NCBI GenBank assembly: GCA_040768665.1
Contig: JAXGMN010000063.1
Span: forward strand, 5,801 to 69,800
Length of the DNA: 64,000 nucleotides
DNA from: JABWBD01 sp040768665
Lineage (GTDB): Bacteria; Planctomycetota; Planctomycetia; Pirellulales; Thermoguttaceae
Reading direction: 5' to 3'
The notes beneath the pieces are model-generated. The model was not told the DNA's origin. It did not search any database and was given only the letters and a program-made list of their open reading frames with translations. Every line of letters begins with the position of its first letter. Position 1 is the first letter of the stretch. Positions 28,001 to 36,002 of the stretch are shown here, in pieces. The position numbers and the translations under genes are program-made.

Positions 28001-28409
28001 CTACGGGGCCCTCGACGCGCATTTGGCCCGCATGAAGGTGACCGAGCCGCCGTGGAGCGTCCGCTATCCGCGCCTGGCGACGATCAAGCCGCACACCGAG
28101 GATCTCACCCTCATCGTCCGGGGAAACGTCGTGGCGGGGAATATTGGAGTGGACTGCGGCCAGTTCATCTTCGGCAATGCCACCACGATGCGCTACGCCC
28201 GGATCGAGCGGAACTGGGCGAAGGGCAATCCAGGATTCCGAGATGCCGATGCGGGCGATTTTCAACTGCCGCCGGATTCGCCCGTCTTTGCCACTTGTCT
28301 GTTTGAGCCGCTCCCGGTTAAGAGAATGGGCCTTTACCAGGACGACCTGCGAGCCTCGTGGCCGGTAAGCCATCCCAGCGGAAACTACGAGACGATCGAC
28401 TGGCAATAG
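25047..28409 (+). CDS. Large secreted LamG plus beta-helix protein
   Basis: About 1,120 aa if started at TTG 25047, which gives the signal peptide GRRIWLVIAGWAGLTSLVYAG. Earlier in-frame ATGs (24909 and 24954) would include the family B palindrome and no signal peptide, so I prefer the later start. Parts: LamG-like beta sandwich at about 50-210 (FTLCCWLKVNELEGVD, then WHHVAVTWHQERLALWIDG), a helical segment to about 390, then FHVSPGGDDGAAGSAEHPFRTLE opening a right-handed beta-helix with repeats such as NCHIHHIARWNRG and YNYWHHLPYNETFKDYHC. It is related in layout to the protein at 3362-6124. Presumably a polysaccharide-active exported protein. Confidence 0.75.
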   Translation: MGRRIWLVIAGWAGLTSLVYAGQWSDLRTPQAVVQKQMRAREDCLAWYDFGEVPDGLTFDPAPEGDPVTETAGILDGQRATRIFHGKMRGKVIDFPETGFTLCCWLKVNELEGVDRGGYKRSVGGVMASGSGYYNGWRLLVSPHNATLSIALGHPEGSKSVSSSGSFTTGQWHHVAVTWHQERLALWIDGILRGENATAMTYTPSATLKSFRVGECSEGTGVLDFEIADLAFFNTALPGELFEGLGSPDALLARKLAEFLQKAPLPPAEGSAAGDAERERRYREYFQPLLTLSGFDDSGAFQQARSYAGLLVARSFLRSCLENEAKAAFAQLANDNSAMLVHRARAMLALGDIFRDKREYSAARREYAKTRDFFVARHEGFRVEAMTRLRDVETLVDGAPLRDERQRRIDRINRATPWFHVSPGGDDGAAGSAEHPFRTLERARDALRQRRKSESLPPGGVAIVLQGGVYPRLRESFCLTSEDSGTAEAPIVYQAAAGQRPILRGGKVVANFVPLTDSPAVRRIPESARAGVVQADLRAAGVSDFGQLRPRGRGPGKLADMNDPAHVELFWDDMPMSLARWPNDTPKMSRRFAHVELGDQKTVREGGRTIVEDSDIFYYTDPRQDAWALEPDPWLFGYWQRAYFSSYRKLLGLDPEKNRIQVDWNLPPGTEQRVEMVQGSGYQGVNLLCELDSPGEWYLDRDTGLLYFWAPSSAGKSQAVVSMLEAPIIAAEGVSHVAFRGLTLEAGRRHGVVVQDGESVMLAGCVVRNMGCKGVKIEGGRSHALIGCDLAHLGDAGVKLAGGDLPTLRSSEHVVENCHIHHIARWNRGAYQPGIEVEGVGVRISHCLIHDVPHQAFLMSGNDHVTQYCEVHDVTHEAGDAGAWYMYGSSGAALAERGNVVRYNYWHHLPYNETFKDYHCVCHMGVYIDNVNGGVTVYGNVFSRFDGASGAVFFGGSDNIVENNLFHRCHTGINLQDRSWVYAKAYGALDAHLARMKVTEPPWSVRYPRLATIKPHTEDLTLIVRGNVVAGNIGVDCGQFIFGNATTMRYARIERNWAKGNPGFRDADAGDFQLPPDSPVFATCLFEPLPVKRMGLYQDDLRASWPVSHPSGNYETIDWQ

Positions 28410-28453
28410 CCAGCAGGTTCTGCAGAGAGAGATGAGGGATGAGGGCGCGGCGG

Positions 28454-28528
28454 GTGTGGCCACCAAAGCCTTCGATTTCTCAAATTCGAGGGTGTTTGGT
28501 GGCCACACGCTTTTGGGTGGCAAGGCCG
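28454..28528. repeat. Repeat family D, copy 2
   Basis: It contains the perfect 14-bp inverted repeat GTGTGGCCACCAAA (28454-28467) / TTTGGTGGCCACAC (28495-28508) and the conserved GATTTCTCAAATT loop. It matches 1027-1101 over about 75 bp, with compensated differences in the stem at some positions. Confidence 0.75.
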
Positions 28529-29436
28529 CCGAGTAGGTGGCAGCCCGTGGCGTTGCGCCGCGGCTCCGGCGGCGAATCTCGGGGGGATTGCCGGCGGCGA
28601 GCGCCCAGAGAGCTGGAAGCTGATCCCAAAACCGGCGCGAGGGGACAGGCACATAGTGCTCCGAAGACTCCGCAAAACGAGCCGGTCGTGCGGCCGTTGA
28701 TCAGCGGAGGGGAGTCGGCGCGCGGGCGGAGCCGGTTACCAAGTTGTCAAAGAACTCCGGAGCAGCGAGCCGCGAAGTCGGCTGGCGCCGGTCCGGGGGT
28801 ATGTGTTCACATGTCCATACACCTGCCTCATTGTGGTCGATGCGGCTTGCTTCGTCAAGCAACTTCTTGAAACAAGAGCGGTAAGTGGAGGCGTGGATTA
28901 AGGTTATTTCGCCGTCGCATGGCGTCGGAAGTGCGTCACGCAGGTACGCCAGCCCGTGACTGGACAGCTCGTCTTTGGAATGCGCGTGACTTGCCACCGC
29001 TTTCTTTACTTCCTTCTCTTCTTCCATCATTCGAGCTGGTGAGGGGCCTCTTTGGATTCTCTGCCGACTGCTCTTGTTGCCCGGAAAAACGATTTCTGCA
29101 ATCGCCACCACGCGCCCCAAGCCGTGATGAATCGCCAGGCGAGTTGCCTTGCCGGCGTACCGTTCTTCCCCGCGCCGTGTGTCAACAGGGTTTTCCAGAC
29201 CAAGGCAAAGACGTTTTTTTTGGGGGGGAGGTTAACAGAAAGGAAGATGGTGGAAAAGAAGATGAGGAGAAACGGGAGTAGCCTGATATGGGAATCAACT
29301 CGCCAAGGCGAGCCCGACTCACCGCCAATGACCAACCCGGGCGCCAAGGTTCGCCCGGGGGCATTTTGGTGGAAACACCACGTGGCGACAAGGTGGCGAA
29401 AGGTAACCGTATCGGCGGCGAACGAAGCGAGTCTGT

Positions 29437-29568
29437 GTGCCATCCCCGAAAGAGCTTGAGTTGTCAAGAGGGTTGTCCCAGGTGTTCTCCAATGATTTGG
29501 CTCCCGATGAAGTGATTGAAGCCTTGGAATTGCCGCACATTCTACCCGTTGACCAAGCTGACTGGTAG
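29437..29568 (+). CDS. Possible 43-aa protein or gene fragment
   Basis: A GTG-started frame whose text (VPSPKELELSRGLSQ, then NDLAPDEVIEALELPHILPV) reads like a helical, acidic protein segment, unlike the surrounding shadows. No ribosome binding site was found and a stop lies close upstream, so a truncated gene is equally possible. Family not recognised. Confidence 0.2.
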   Translation: MPSPKELELSRGLSQVFSNDLAPDEVIEALELPHILPVDQADW

Positions 29569-29754
29569 AATCGGGGGCGACTTAACCCTGGCTGCCGCCT
29601 TGACCTGTCGGCGGGGTGATGCGCCGGCACCAACTGGAAAATAGGAGATTGAGGTCATGAGAAGCTGCGGGACGTGGTTCTGCTGAGCAAGATCGCAATT
29701 GTGGAGTAGACCGGAGAGACACTGCTAACCGGATTTGCAGGAGGGAAACGACTC

Positions 29755-31047
29755 ATGAAACGAGCAATGGCACTTACGGTGACACTGATGCTGACCATCG
29801 CCGGCACGGTCCTACCGCAGGAGTCGAAGCAGCGAACCCAACAACAGCAATCAGCATTCGATCAGGTCTTCACGTTACGGGGTGTTGAGTTCAGCCCGTC
29901 CCAGCAAGCCCAGGTCGAGGAATTGCGGAAGAAGTACACGCCGCAGTTGATCGAGATCCAGAAGAAGTACGGCGGACTGTTGACTGATGAACAGCGTCAG
30001 GCCCAGAGGGGAGCGTTCCGAGCCGCACGAGAAGCGGGAAAGAAGGACGCAGAACTGCGACAGGCTATGGAGGCGGCGGTCAAGCTCACCGAGGAACAGA
30101 AGGACCAGCAGGCCGAACTCCAACAGGAGCGGAACACCCTCTTCGCCAAGATCCAAGAAGAGCTACGGGCGCTGTTGACCGACGAGCAGCGGAAGCAGTT
30201 TCGCCCGCAAGGTGGGACTCGTGGACCGGCACAGCCACCGACCCACCGGGACGTGAAGTACGGCCCTCACGACCGCAATGTCATGGACGTATGGCCGGCC
30301 GATTCCGACAAGCCGACGCCCGTGTTGGTCTCCATCCACGGGGGAGGCTTCCGTGGTGGCAACAAGAGCGTAAGTGGAAGTCTGTTGCGAGAATGCCTCG
30401 AATCAGGCATATCCGTCGTAGCGATCACCTACCGCCTGTCTGACCAAGTCATCGCCCCGGCTCAGTTCCATGACGCCGCCCGAGCCATCCAGTTCATTCG
30501 GCACAACGCCAACGAGTGGAACCTGGACCCGGCCAGAATTGCGGCCACTGGCAGTTCTGCTGGGGCCGGGATTTCGCTGTGGCTCGGCTTCCACGATGAC
30601 TTAGCCGACCCAGACAGCCAAGATCCCGTCTTGCGTCAGTCCACCCGTCTGACCTGCATGTCGGTCAACGGCGGGCAAACCTCCTACGACCCTCGTTTCA
30701 TTCGTGACCTGTTTCCTGGCGCAAACACGTACCGACACTCGGCGCTTGCACAACTCTTCGATGTCGATATGGACAACCTGGATCAGTTGCCCGAGGAGAA
30801 GTACAAGTTGTTCGAGGAATGCTCGCCGATCACCCATCTTACCAAGGACGATCCCCCGGCCCAACTGATTTACGGGATGAGTATGGACGCCGCCGACATT
30901 CACAGCCCCCGCTTCGGCAAAGCACTTAAGGACAAGATGGACCGCCTGGACATTCGGTGTGAGGTCTATGCCGGTCAAGATGTGCTCGGTGGAGGTGAGA
31001 GAATTTCCACGATTGACTTCGTGAAAGAAGCGTTTGGGATGAAATAA
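29755..31047 (+). CDS. Secreted alpha/beta hydrolase with N-terminal LTXXQ-like helical domain
   Basis: 430 aa. Signal peptide at residues 1-22. Residues 35-155 are a charged helical stretch with LTDEQRQAQRGAF and LTDEQRKQFRP, the pattern of periplasmic CpxP/Spy (LTXXQ) proteins. From about 170 an alpha/beta hydrolase begins: VLVSIHGGGFRGGN is the oxyanion HGGG motif and AATGSSAGAGISLWLG the nucleophile elbow (Ser in GSSAG). A C-terminal catalytic histidine is not obvious: the end (EVYAGQDVLGGGERIS) lacks the usual motif, so the active site may be altered. Likely an esterase-type exported protein. Followed after 33 bp by a DUF1080 gene. Confidence 0.7.
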   Translation: MKRAMALTVTLMLTIAGTVLPQESKQRTQQQQSAFDQVFTLRGVEFSPSQQAQVEELRKKYTPQLIEIQKKYGGLLTDEQRQAQRGAFRAAREAGKKDAELRQAMEAAVKLTEEQKDQQAELQQERNTLFAKIQEELRALLTDEQRKQFRPQGGTRGPAQPPTHRDVKYGPHDRNVMDVWPADSDKPTPVLVSIHGGGFRGGNKSVSGSLLRECLESGISVVAITYRLSDQVIAPAQFHDAARAIQFIRHNANEWNLDPARIAATGSSAGAGISLWLGFHDDLADPDSQDPVLRQSTRLTCMSVNGGQTSYDPRFIRDLFPGANTYRHSALAQLFDVDMDNLDQLPEEKYKLFEECSPITHLTKDDPPAQLIYGMSMDAADIHSPRFGKALKDKMDRLDIRCEVYAGQDVLGGGERISTIDFVKEAFGMK

Positions 31048-31080
31048 GAGATTCACCACTTCAGAATTGGGAGTTCGTCC

Positions 31081-32016
31081 ATGAAGCCATGGCAGAACCT
31101 CGTCGCAGCACTTGCCTGCATCCTGCTGCCGCTGAGCTACATTGGCCGGTGTGCGGCGGCAGACAACGGTCCAATTGTCCTCGAAGAGAACATCACTTAC
31201 GGCAAGGCAGGTGACACGGATTTGAAGCTGGACATGGCTCGACCGCAGGGCGATGGGCCGTTTCCAGCCGTTGAGCATGGGAAAAGAGCGGCGGACGCCA
31301 CGTGGGAGTTCTTCGACCAGCACTTGAAGCTCGTTGGGAAGAATGTCAACGAGCCAGGCTGGATTAGCCTCTTCAACGGGAAGGACCTGGACGGCTGGAC
31401 TGTGAAGTGCCGACCGGAGGATAAGGACAAGACCGGCTACTGGAAGGTCGTGGATGGCACGATCACTGCCGAAACGCCACCCGACAGCAAGCACAACTAC
31501 ATCTGGCTGTTGGCCGAGAAAGAGTACGGTGACTGCGAGCTTCGCATGAAGATCCAAACCTACGCTACATCCACCGGCAACAGCGGAATCCAGGTTCGCA
31601 GCCGCTACGACGACGAGACCGGATGGCTCGACGGTCCCCAGGTGGACATCAATCCGCCCGGCCCGTGGCGGTGCGGCTTTGTTTACGATGAAACAAGAGG
31701 GGCACAGGTGTGGCTGTGGCCTGACGTGGGGAAACCCGCCAACGCAAAGCCGGAGCACGCTCCCGAGGGCTGGAAATGGTTCCAAGCCGACGAAGGAGAC
31801 GTTTGGAACGACGTTCACATCCTCTGCAAAGGCACGAGGATCATGACCGTAATCAATGGCGTGCAGGTGGCTGATTACAACGGCACGGGACGACTGGATG
31901 ACCAAGCCCACCGGGGCCGAAACGTTGGCATGAAAGGGCACATCGGATTACAGATCCACCCAGGCAAGGACTTGCTCGTCCGATTCACGGATATCGAGGT
32001 GAGGGAGTTGGAGTAA
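31081..32016 (+). CDS. DUF1080 protein carrying the remains of an alpha/beta hydrolase
   Basis: 311 aa. A signal peptide (residues 1-26) is followed by ENITYGKAGDTDLKLDMARP, the usual opening of an exported alpha/beta hydrolase. The expected HGGG and nucleophile segments are missing: the text jumps from GPFPAVE straight to HGKRAADATWEFFDQHLK, which resembles the last helix of such hydrolases. From about residue 95 a complete DUF1080 domain follows (PGWISLFNGKDLDGWTVKC, then SGIQVRSRYDDETGWLDGPQ, and the end GHIGLQIHPG...DIEVRELE). DUF1080 proteins have a concanavalin-like fold and are linked to glucoside (3-keto-sugar) breakdown. The hydrolase part must be inactive. Confidence 0.75.
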   Translation: MKPWQNLVAALACILLPLSYIGRCAAADNGPIVLEENITYGKAGDTDLKLDMARPQGDGPFPAVEHGKRAADATWEFFDQHLKLVGKNVNEPGWISLFNGKDLDGWTVKCRPEDKDKTGYWKVVDGTITAETPPDSKHNYIWLLAEKEYGDCELRMKIQTYATSTGNSGIQVRSRYDDETGWLDGPQVDINPPGPWRCGFVYDETRGAQVWLWPDVGKPANAKPEHAPEGWKWFQADEGDVWNDVHILCKGTRIMTVINGVQVADYNGTGRLDDQAHRGRNVGMKGHIGLQIHPGKDLLVRFTDIEVRELE

Positions 32017-32094
32017 CCTTTTCACGCCCTCCGAGCACACGACAATACACGTCAACACTGGTCGGCTGGCGTGCTGCTTGGGAAGGTCTGTGCG

Positions 32095-32370
32095 TCAGTT
32101 CGCCACCCGTGCTTCAATGGGAACAAGCTCATCAGGTCGGACGCCGTATTTTTTCTGCCTCGCCCGGCCCCACGGGCAACCGCCGAAGGTCACCAGCATC
32201 TCGACCCGTTGCAGGAAACGAGCCATACGGTTGCCCTGCCGAGCCCTCGTGCAGATCGGACAGCGCTTTTCGCAGAAATCCGGGTCGCAGGGCACTACCC
32301 CAAAAACGAGCACCAGCAGTCCGCCGAGAGCACCTGCTGCCAGAACCTGAAAAACTCTTCGTCGTTGCAT
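32095..32370 (-). CDS. Small membrane-anchored cysteine-containing protein
   Basis: 91 aa. A hydrophobic anchor or signal (FQVLAAGALGGLLVLVFGVV) is followed by cysteine motifs CDPDFCEKRCPIC and a tail with CPWGRARQKKYGVRPDE. The cysteine spacing could bind zinc or form disulfides. Co-directional with and 78 bp downstream of the LamG gene at 32449-33756. No family recognised. Confidence 0.4.
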   Translation of the reverse strand: MQRRRVFQVLAAGALGGLLVLVFGVVPCDPDFCEKRCPICTRARQGNRMARFLQRVEMLVTFGGCPWGRARQKKYGVRPDELVPIEARVAN

Positions 32371-32448
32371 AGGATGCCCTCCCGGTTGTCGAAGCCAAGC
32401 TGTCTGACCACCGACAACGGTCCAGATTGCGTTTCCGTTATTGAGCAG

Positions 32449-33756
32449 TTATCCGTCGCTGAAGCTCAGGTCTTTGAGTTCCTTGCCGCTCAAGACCCGG
32501 TTGAAGACGGCCACTCCATCGATGTACAGTTGGGTGCCGTGGTCAATGGGCTCGGTCCCCAGCCCCAACGCTCTGCCAAACGTAAAAGGGGCACCCTCTC
32601 GAATTCTGTAATGGATCTCTTTGCCGACTCGTTGCCAGTCCCCACCTTCTCGGAATCCCAGCGAAGTGACGATCTCGTCGCCGGGCCGCATCTTCATCTT
32701 AAGTGGTAGTCCGACGACATTTGGGTTCGTCGCTTGGAAAGTCATCGGTGCTATCAAGATGCTCTGCCCGGCACGCCTCACGTCGATGTTCACCCAATAG
32801 TCTTTCCCAATCTTGTCGGGGACTGGAACGCTCCGGCTGTAGGCGACAGTTTCTTTCTCGACATCCACGTAGAGCCAGTGCTCATAGACGCCGGTGGACT
32901 GCACGTCGTAACCATTGAATTTGAGGACGAACGATCTCGGCGAGTAAATTGGCCATGGGAAGCAGTAAGGGTTGCTGGAGACCGGTTCCTCGTACCGGAA
33001 GACATCCTTCGCAACAGGGTCAGTGATGCGTGTCGGAGTCGCCACGCCGTCGCAGTAGACCGTCACCGTGCCGGTCGTCGGATCGAAAGTCATCGCCATG
33101 GACACCCATTGATCGTTGTCGAAGCTGCGCCCGTCGATTGCCCGGCATCGGGCGTATTGGGAACCCGAGATGGTCGATTGGGGATAGCTGGATGCGCCGG
33201 TGGCCGAGATATGGCCAATCACACCTTTGGAGCCGAAGAGTCCTCCAAACAAGGCGACCTGCCGCCGTCCGCCGTACTTGTCCCAGCCGCCCTCGTCCCA
33301 GATTCCGGCGACCAGATGACGCTTGCCGACAAACTTCACCCAAGCGACGAGCGTGAACGGCTGCTCGCCATGAATGTCCAATGGCGACTGGTCGAAGTCA
33401 CTTCTCGGCACCTCAGCAAAGATATAGCCCTGATTGAACTTGACAGCGTGGCCGAACGGCCCTGACGAGTCAACCATGAGCCTCGACTGCTCGTCGGTGT
33501 ACGGCCAGCCGTCTTGCCGATAGGATTTCGGGTCACCGATACGCCGAAGGACAACGGGGTAGCCATGCTTGACCACGACCTCATCGTGGTATGAGGTCCA
33601 TCGGCCATCCTGCATCAGCGAAAAGTCCCAGAAAGCGATGAGTCCCTTCGTTTCGGCGACTTCCGAGACCCTTTGTTCAGGAGTTGCACCGAGCAGGCAC
33701 GTGGATGCCGTCGAGGTAATGACCGAAACAACCGCTGTGACGATTTTCCAGTTCAC
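32449..33756 (-). CDS. Secreted LamG-domain (concanavalin-like) protein
   Basis: 435 aa. Signal peptide 1-24. The text GLIAFWDFSLMQDGRWTSY, then FTLVAWVKFVGKRHLVAGIWD and WVSMAMTFDPTTGTVTVYCDG follows the LamG/LamGL order, and the end (LYIDGVAVFNRVLSGKELKDL) is the closing strand of such domains. A second beta-rich part covers about 270-390. It probably binds or acts on a glycan outside the cytoplasm. Belongs to the minus-strand group GDPD, hydrolase, LamG, small protein. Confidence 0.75.
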   Translation of the reverse strand: MNWKIVTAVVSVITSTASTCLLGATPEQRVSEVAETKGLIAFWDFSLMQDGRWTSYHDEVVVKHGYPVVLRRIGDPKSYRQDGWPYTDEQSRLMVDSSGPFGHAVKFNQGYIFAEVPRSDFDQSPLDIHGEQPFTLVAWVKFVGKRHLVAGIWDEGGWDKYGGRRQVALFGGLFGSKGVIGHISATGASSYPQSTISGSQYARCRAIDGRSFDNDQWVSMAMTFDPTTGTVTVYCDGVATPTRITDPVAKDVFRYEEPVSSNPYCFPWPIYSPRSFVLKFNGYDVQSTGVYEHWLYVDVEKETVAYSRSVPVPDKIGKDYWVNIDVRRAGQSILIAPMTFQATNPNVVGLPLKMKMRPGDEIVTSLGFREGGDWQRVGKEIHYRIREGAPFTFGRALGLGTEPIDHGTQLYIDGVAVFNRVLSGKELKDLSFSDG

Positions 33757-33807
33757 GGTCGATGCTCCGAGTTGCTCATGAGACTGAAATCTTGTTTGGG
33801 CTGTCCT

Positions 33808-34998
33808 TCATCGGACTGTTCTGCGGCCGGGCTTTTGCATTGCCTCCAGCACGAAGGGCCACATCAGGTCTTTGTAGAAGCGGTGCCCTTCGTCTCCCCA
33901 CCGATGCTCAAACCGTTCTGGGCAACCTGCCGCCGTGTAGATATTTCGAACGGTCGTCGCTGCCCGCTCGACTGCTTCTTGTGAAAACAGGGTGTCCTTG
34001 CGGCCGTTCACCGCCAGCAGGTGCCGAGGAGCGATGAGCCCAGCCACTCCCGGAAGGCCGCCCAACTCCATCAAGCCGGGGACCATATTGCAGTCACAAT
34101 GAAAGATGTACCCCGACTCGCTGGTGGTGGGGGCGAAGGAGCAACTTGGGACGGCGATTCCAATCCGCTGGTCACAAGCGGCTGCGAAGATTGTCACCAT
34201 GCCTCCGCCCGAATTACCCATCATGAGGACGTGCCTCGGATCGACTTCCGGCAGCGCCAACGCCCAGTCCAGAATTCGTTGCATGTCCCAGACCCGTTCG
34301 GCCGTTGCCGTGCGGCCCGCCAACAGGCAGTGCATCACATGGCTCCGGCAGGCAGATTTGCCGTGCCGATCATGCAGATCAGGAACGCCGTCCGTCGCCA
34401 AACCTCGGACCGCCGGGGCGATGGCAACAAATCCGAGTTTCACGGCCTGCACTGCCACGTCACGATCTTCGCCGATGGCCTTCTTCTCGTGGGCCTCGGT
34501 GGCGTACACACCCGCTGTGGTGTCGTGGCCACGCCGGTCGTGCCCGTGAGGGAAGACTCCCAGCGGCCACCTGCCCTCACCCTTTGGTTTCAGCAGCCAG
34601 AACGGGATGCGAACGTCGGGTTCGGTCTCGATCACGCCTCCCTGCCGGGTATACTCGCCGAAATCTGCCGCCTCGTCGAGTTGCACAGCCGGGCGGTGGT
34701 CTGCCGCCGATGCAGCTATCCTGTCCATGCCGAGCTTGATCTGAAGTTCCGCCCGAGCTTCCTGCTGCCACCTCTCAAAGCCGCCGGGATAATCCTCTCG
34801 ATAAGCGAGTTGCTGCTCGCTCGGGACGTACAGCCGTTTCAGGTACTTGACGACGTGTTCGGGATATACGTTGAAGTCTTTTTCCTGCCCCAGCAGCGGG
34901 CACGAGAAGAGTAGTACAATCGAAACACTTGCTAGCCTCGGGAAGCTGACCCGTCCCAACTTCCATAACGTCACTTTATTCAATCGGGAGTTGTGCAT
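33808..34998 (-). CDS. Exported alpha/beta hydrolase (acetyl-xylan-esterase-like)
   Basis: 396 aa from ATG preceded by AGGAG at 7 nt; the frame continues upstream but there it is antisense to the GDPD gene. Signal peptide about 1-38 (SVSIVLLFSCPLLGQ). The nucleophile elbow is MMGNSGGGMVTIFAAACD, and HGHDRRGHD precedes it; the catalytic Asp/His could be VNGRKDTLF and GDEGHRF near the C-terminus. The layout resembles planctomycete dienelactone-hydrolase/acetyl-xylan-esterase-like proteins. It follows the GDPD gene by 23 bp. Confidence 0.75.
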   Translation of the reverse strand: MHNSRLNKVTLWKLGRVSFPRLASVSIVLLFSCPLLGQEKDFNVYPEHVVKYLKRLYVPSEQQLAYREDYPGGFERWQQEARAELQIKLGMDRIAASAADHRPAVQLDEAADFGEYTRQGGVIETEPDVRIPFWLLKPKGEGRWPLGVFPHGHDRRGHDTTAGVYATEAHEKKAIGEDRDVAVQAVKLGFVAIAPAVRGLATDGVPDLHDRHGKSACRSHVMHCLLAGRTATAERVWDMQRILDWALALPEVDPRHVLMMGNSGGGMVTIFAAACDQRIGIAVPSCSFAPTTSESGYIFHCDCNMVPGLMELGGLPGVAGLIAPRHLLAVNGRKDTLFSQEAVERAATTVRNIYTAAGCPERFEHRWGDEGHRFYKDLMWPFVLEAMQKPGRRTVR

Positions 34999-35021
34999 CC
35001 CCAGTCTCCTTAGTTCCCGAG

Positions 35022-35861
35022 CTATTGCTCGGGTCGCTGCTGCTTGATTACCAGTAGCCGCCTTGGATAATCCGTGTAAATCCGGCCGATGCCCATGTCG
35101 AGGAGCCGCTTCATTGCCGCTTCGTCGTTGACCGTCCACGCTCCTGCCTCCAATCTGGCCGCATGGATCACCTTGACTTTTTGCTCGGTTGTGACGCTGT
35201 GGTGCAGCACGAGTGCCTCGAAGCCATGTCGCTTGGCGATGCGAATGTCGCTCTCGATATCCGATTGGCTCCTGTCCCAGAAGACGGTGAGTTGCGGTGC
35301 AATCTCCTTCACCTTGGCCATGTACCCGAGATTGCCGTCGTTGAAGCCAACCCATGTTGCCGCTCCGAGATGCTTTACCAATTCCACGGCATCGGCCACG
35401 CAGTCCATTTTGGGCTGGATCGACACTCGGGTCTTGGCCTGACTCATGACGAGTCGGAGCACATCTTCCAAGAGCGGAACCGTGTGCTTCGGGCAATGGG
35501 TGATAGACTTCCTATGTTCACGCCGGAATCCGGTAGCCACATCCACCGCCAGCAATTCTTCGTAGGTAGAGTCGGGTACGATGAGATTCCTGTCGCCCAC
35601 TCGACCGGTGGTTCGGTCATGAATGACGACCAGTTTGCCGTCCCGAGTACAGAAGATATCTAGTTCAATCCAATCGGCTCCCAGTTCGATGGCACTTTGG
35701 AACGCCGGAATGGTGTTCTCGGGGTACTCGCCGGAGTTGCCACGGTGGGCGGTAACGCCATTGTGGAGAAAATCGCTGCAAGATGGCGGGGCGGCGACAG
35801 CGCCGTTAGCCGAAGTCAAGAGAAGGATGGTCAAAAGTCGGAAGAACGCTGCTCGCCTCAT
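35022..35861 (-). CDS. Exported glycerophosphodiester phosphodiesterase
   Basis: 279 aa. Signal peptide 1-24. The GDPD signature is complete: GVTAHRGNSGEYPENTIPAF (His-Arg and Glu-Asn-Thr), ELGADWIELDIFCTRDGKLVVIHD (Glu-x-Asp and the second His). It hydrolyses glycerophosphodiesters from phospholipids into glycerol-3-phosphate and an alcohol in the periplasm. Length is normal for the family. First gene of the minus-strand group running to 32095; divergent from the beta-helix gene at 36003. Confidence 0.88.
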   Translation of the reverse strand: MRRAAFFRLLTILLLTSANGAVAAPPSCSDFLHNGVTAHRGNSGEYPENTIPAFQSAIELGADWIELDIFCTRDGKLVVIHDRTTGRVGDRNLIVPDSTYEELLAVDVATGFRREHRKSITHCPKHTVPLLEDVLRLVMSQAKTRVSIQPKMDCVADAVELVKHLGAATWVGFNDGNLGYMAKVKEIAPQLTVFWDRSQSDIESDIRIAKRHGFEALVLHHSVTTEQKVKVIHAARLEAGAWTVNDEAAMKRLLDMGIGRIYTDYPRRLLVIKQQRPEQ

Positions 35862-36002
35862 CGATTCCCCTCAGTGCTTGGCTCGGCCCGCCCGCACCGT
35901 GAGCGGATCACCGACCTTATCGCCACTGTAGCGAATCGGCGGCGGAAACGCTACTTTGGAGGTGGGTTCTGCTTGCCGTTCATGTCTGCAAGGAACATCG
36001 TG

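Larger units (their letters stand above)
28410..29754. other. Long intergenic region with repeats
   Basis: About 1.35 kb without a convincing gene. It holds the family D repeat (28454-28528), a solo family A left arm GGGGACAGGCAC at 28641-28652, a T8G7 tract near 29213-29227, and a small hairpin at 29539-29571 (ATTCTACC/GGTAGAAT). Overlapping frames on both strands are Arg/Ser-rich and look non-coding. One short frame, 29437-29568, has more protein-like text. Confidence 0.6.
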
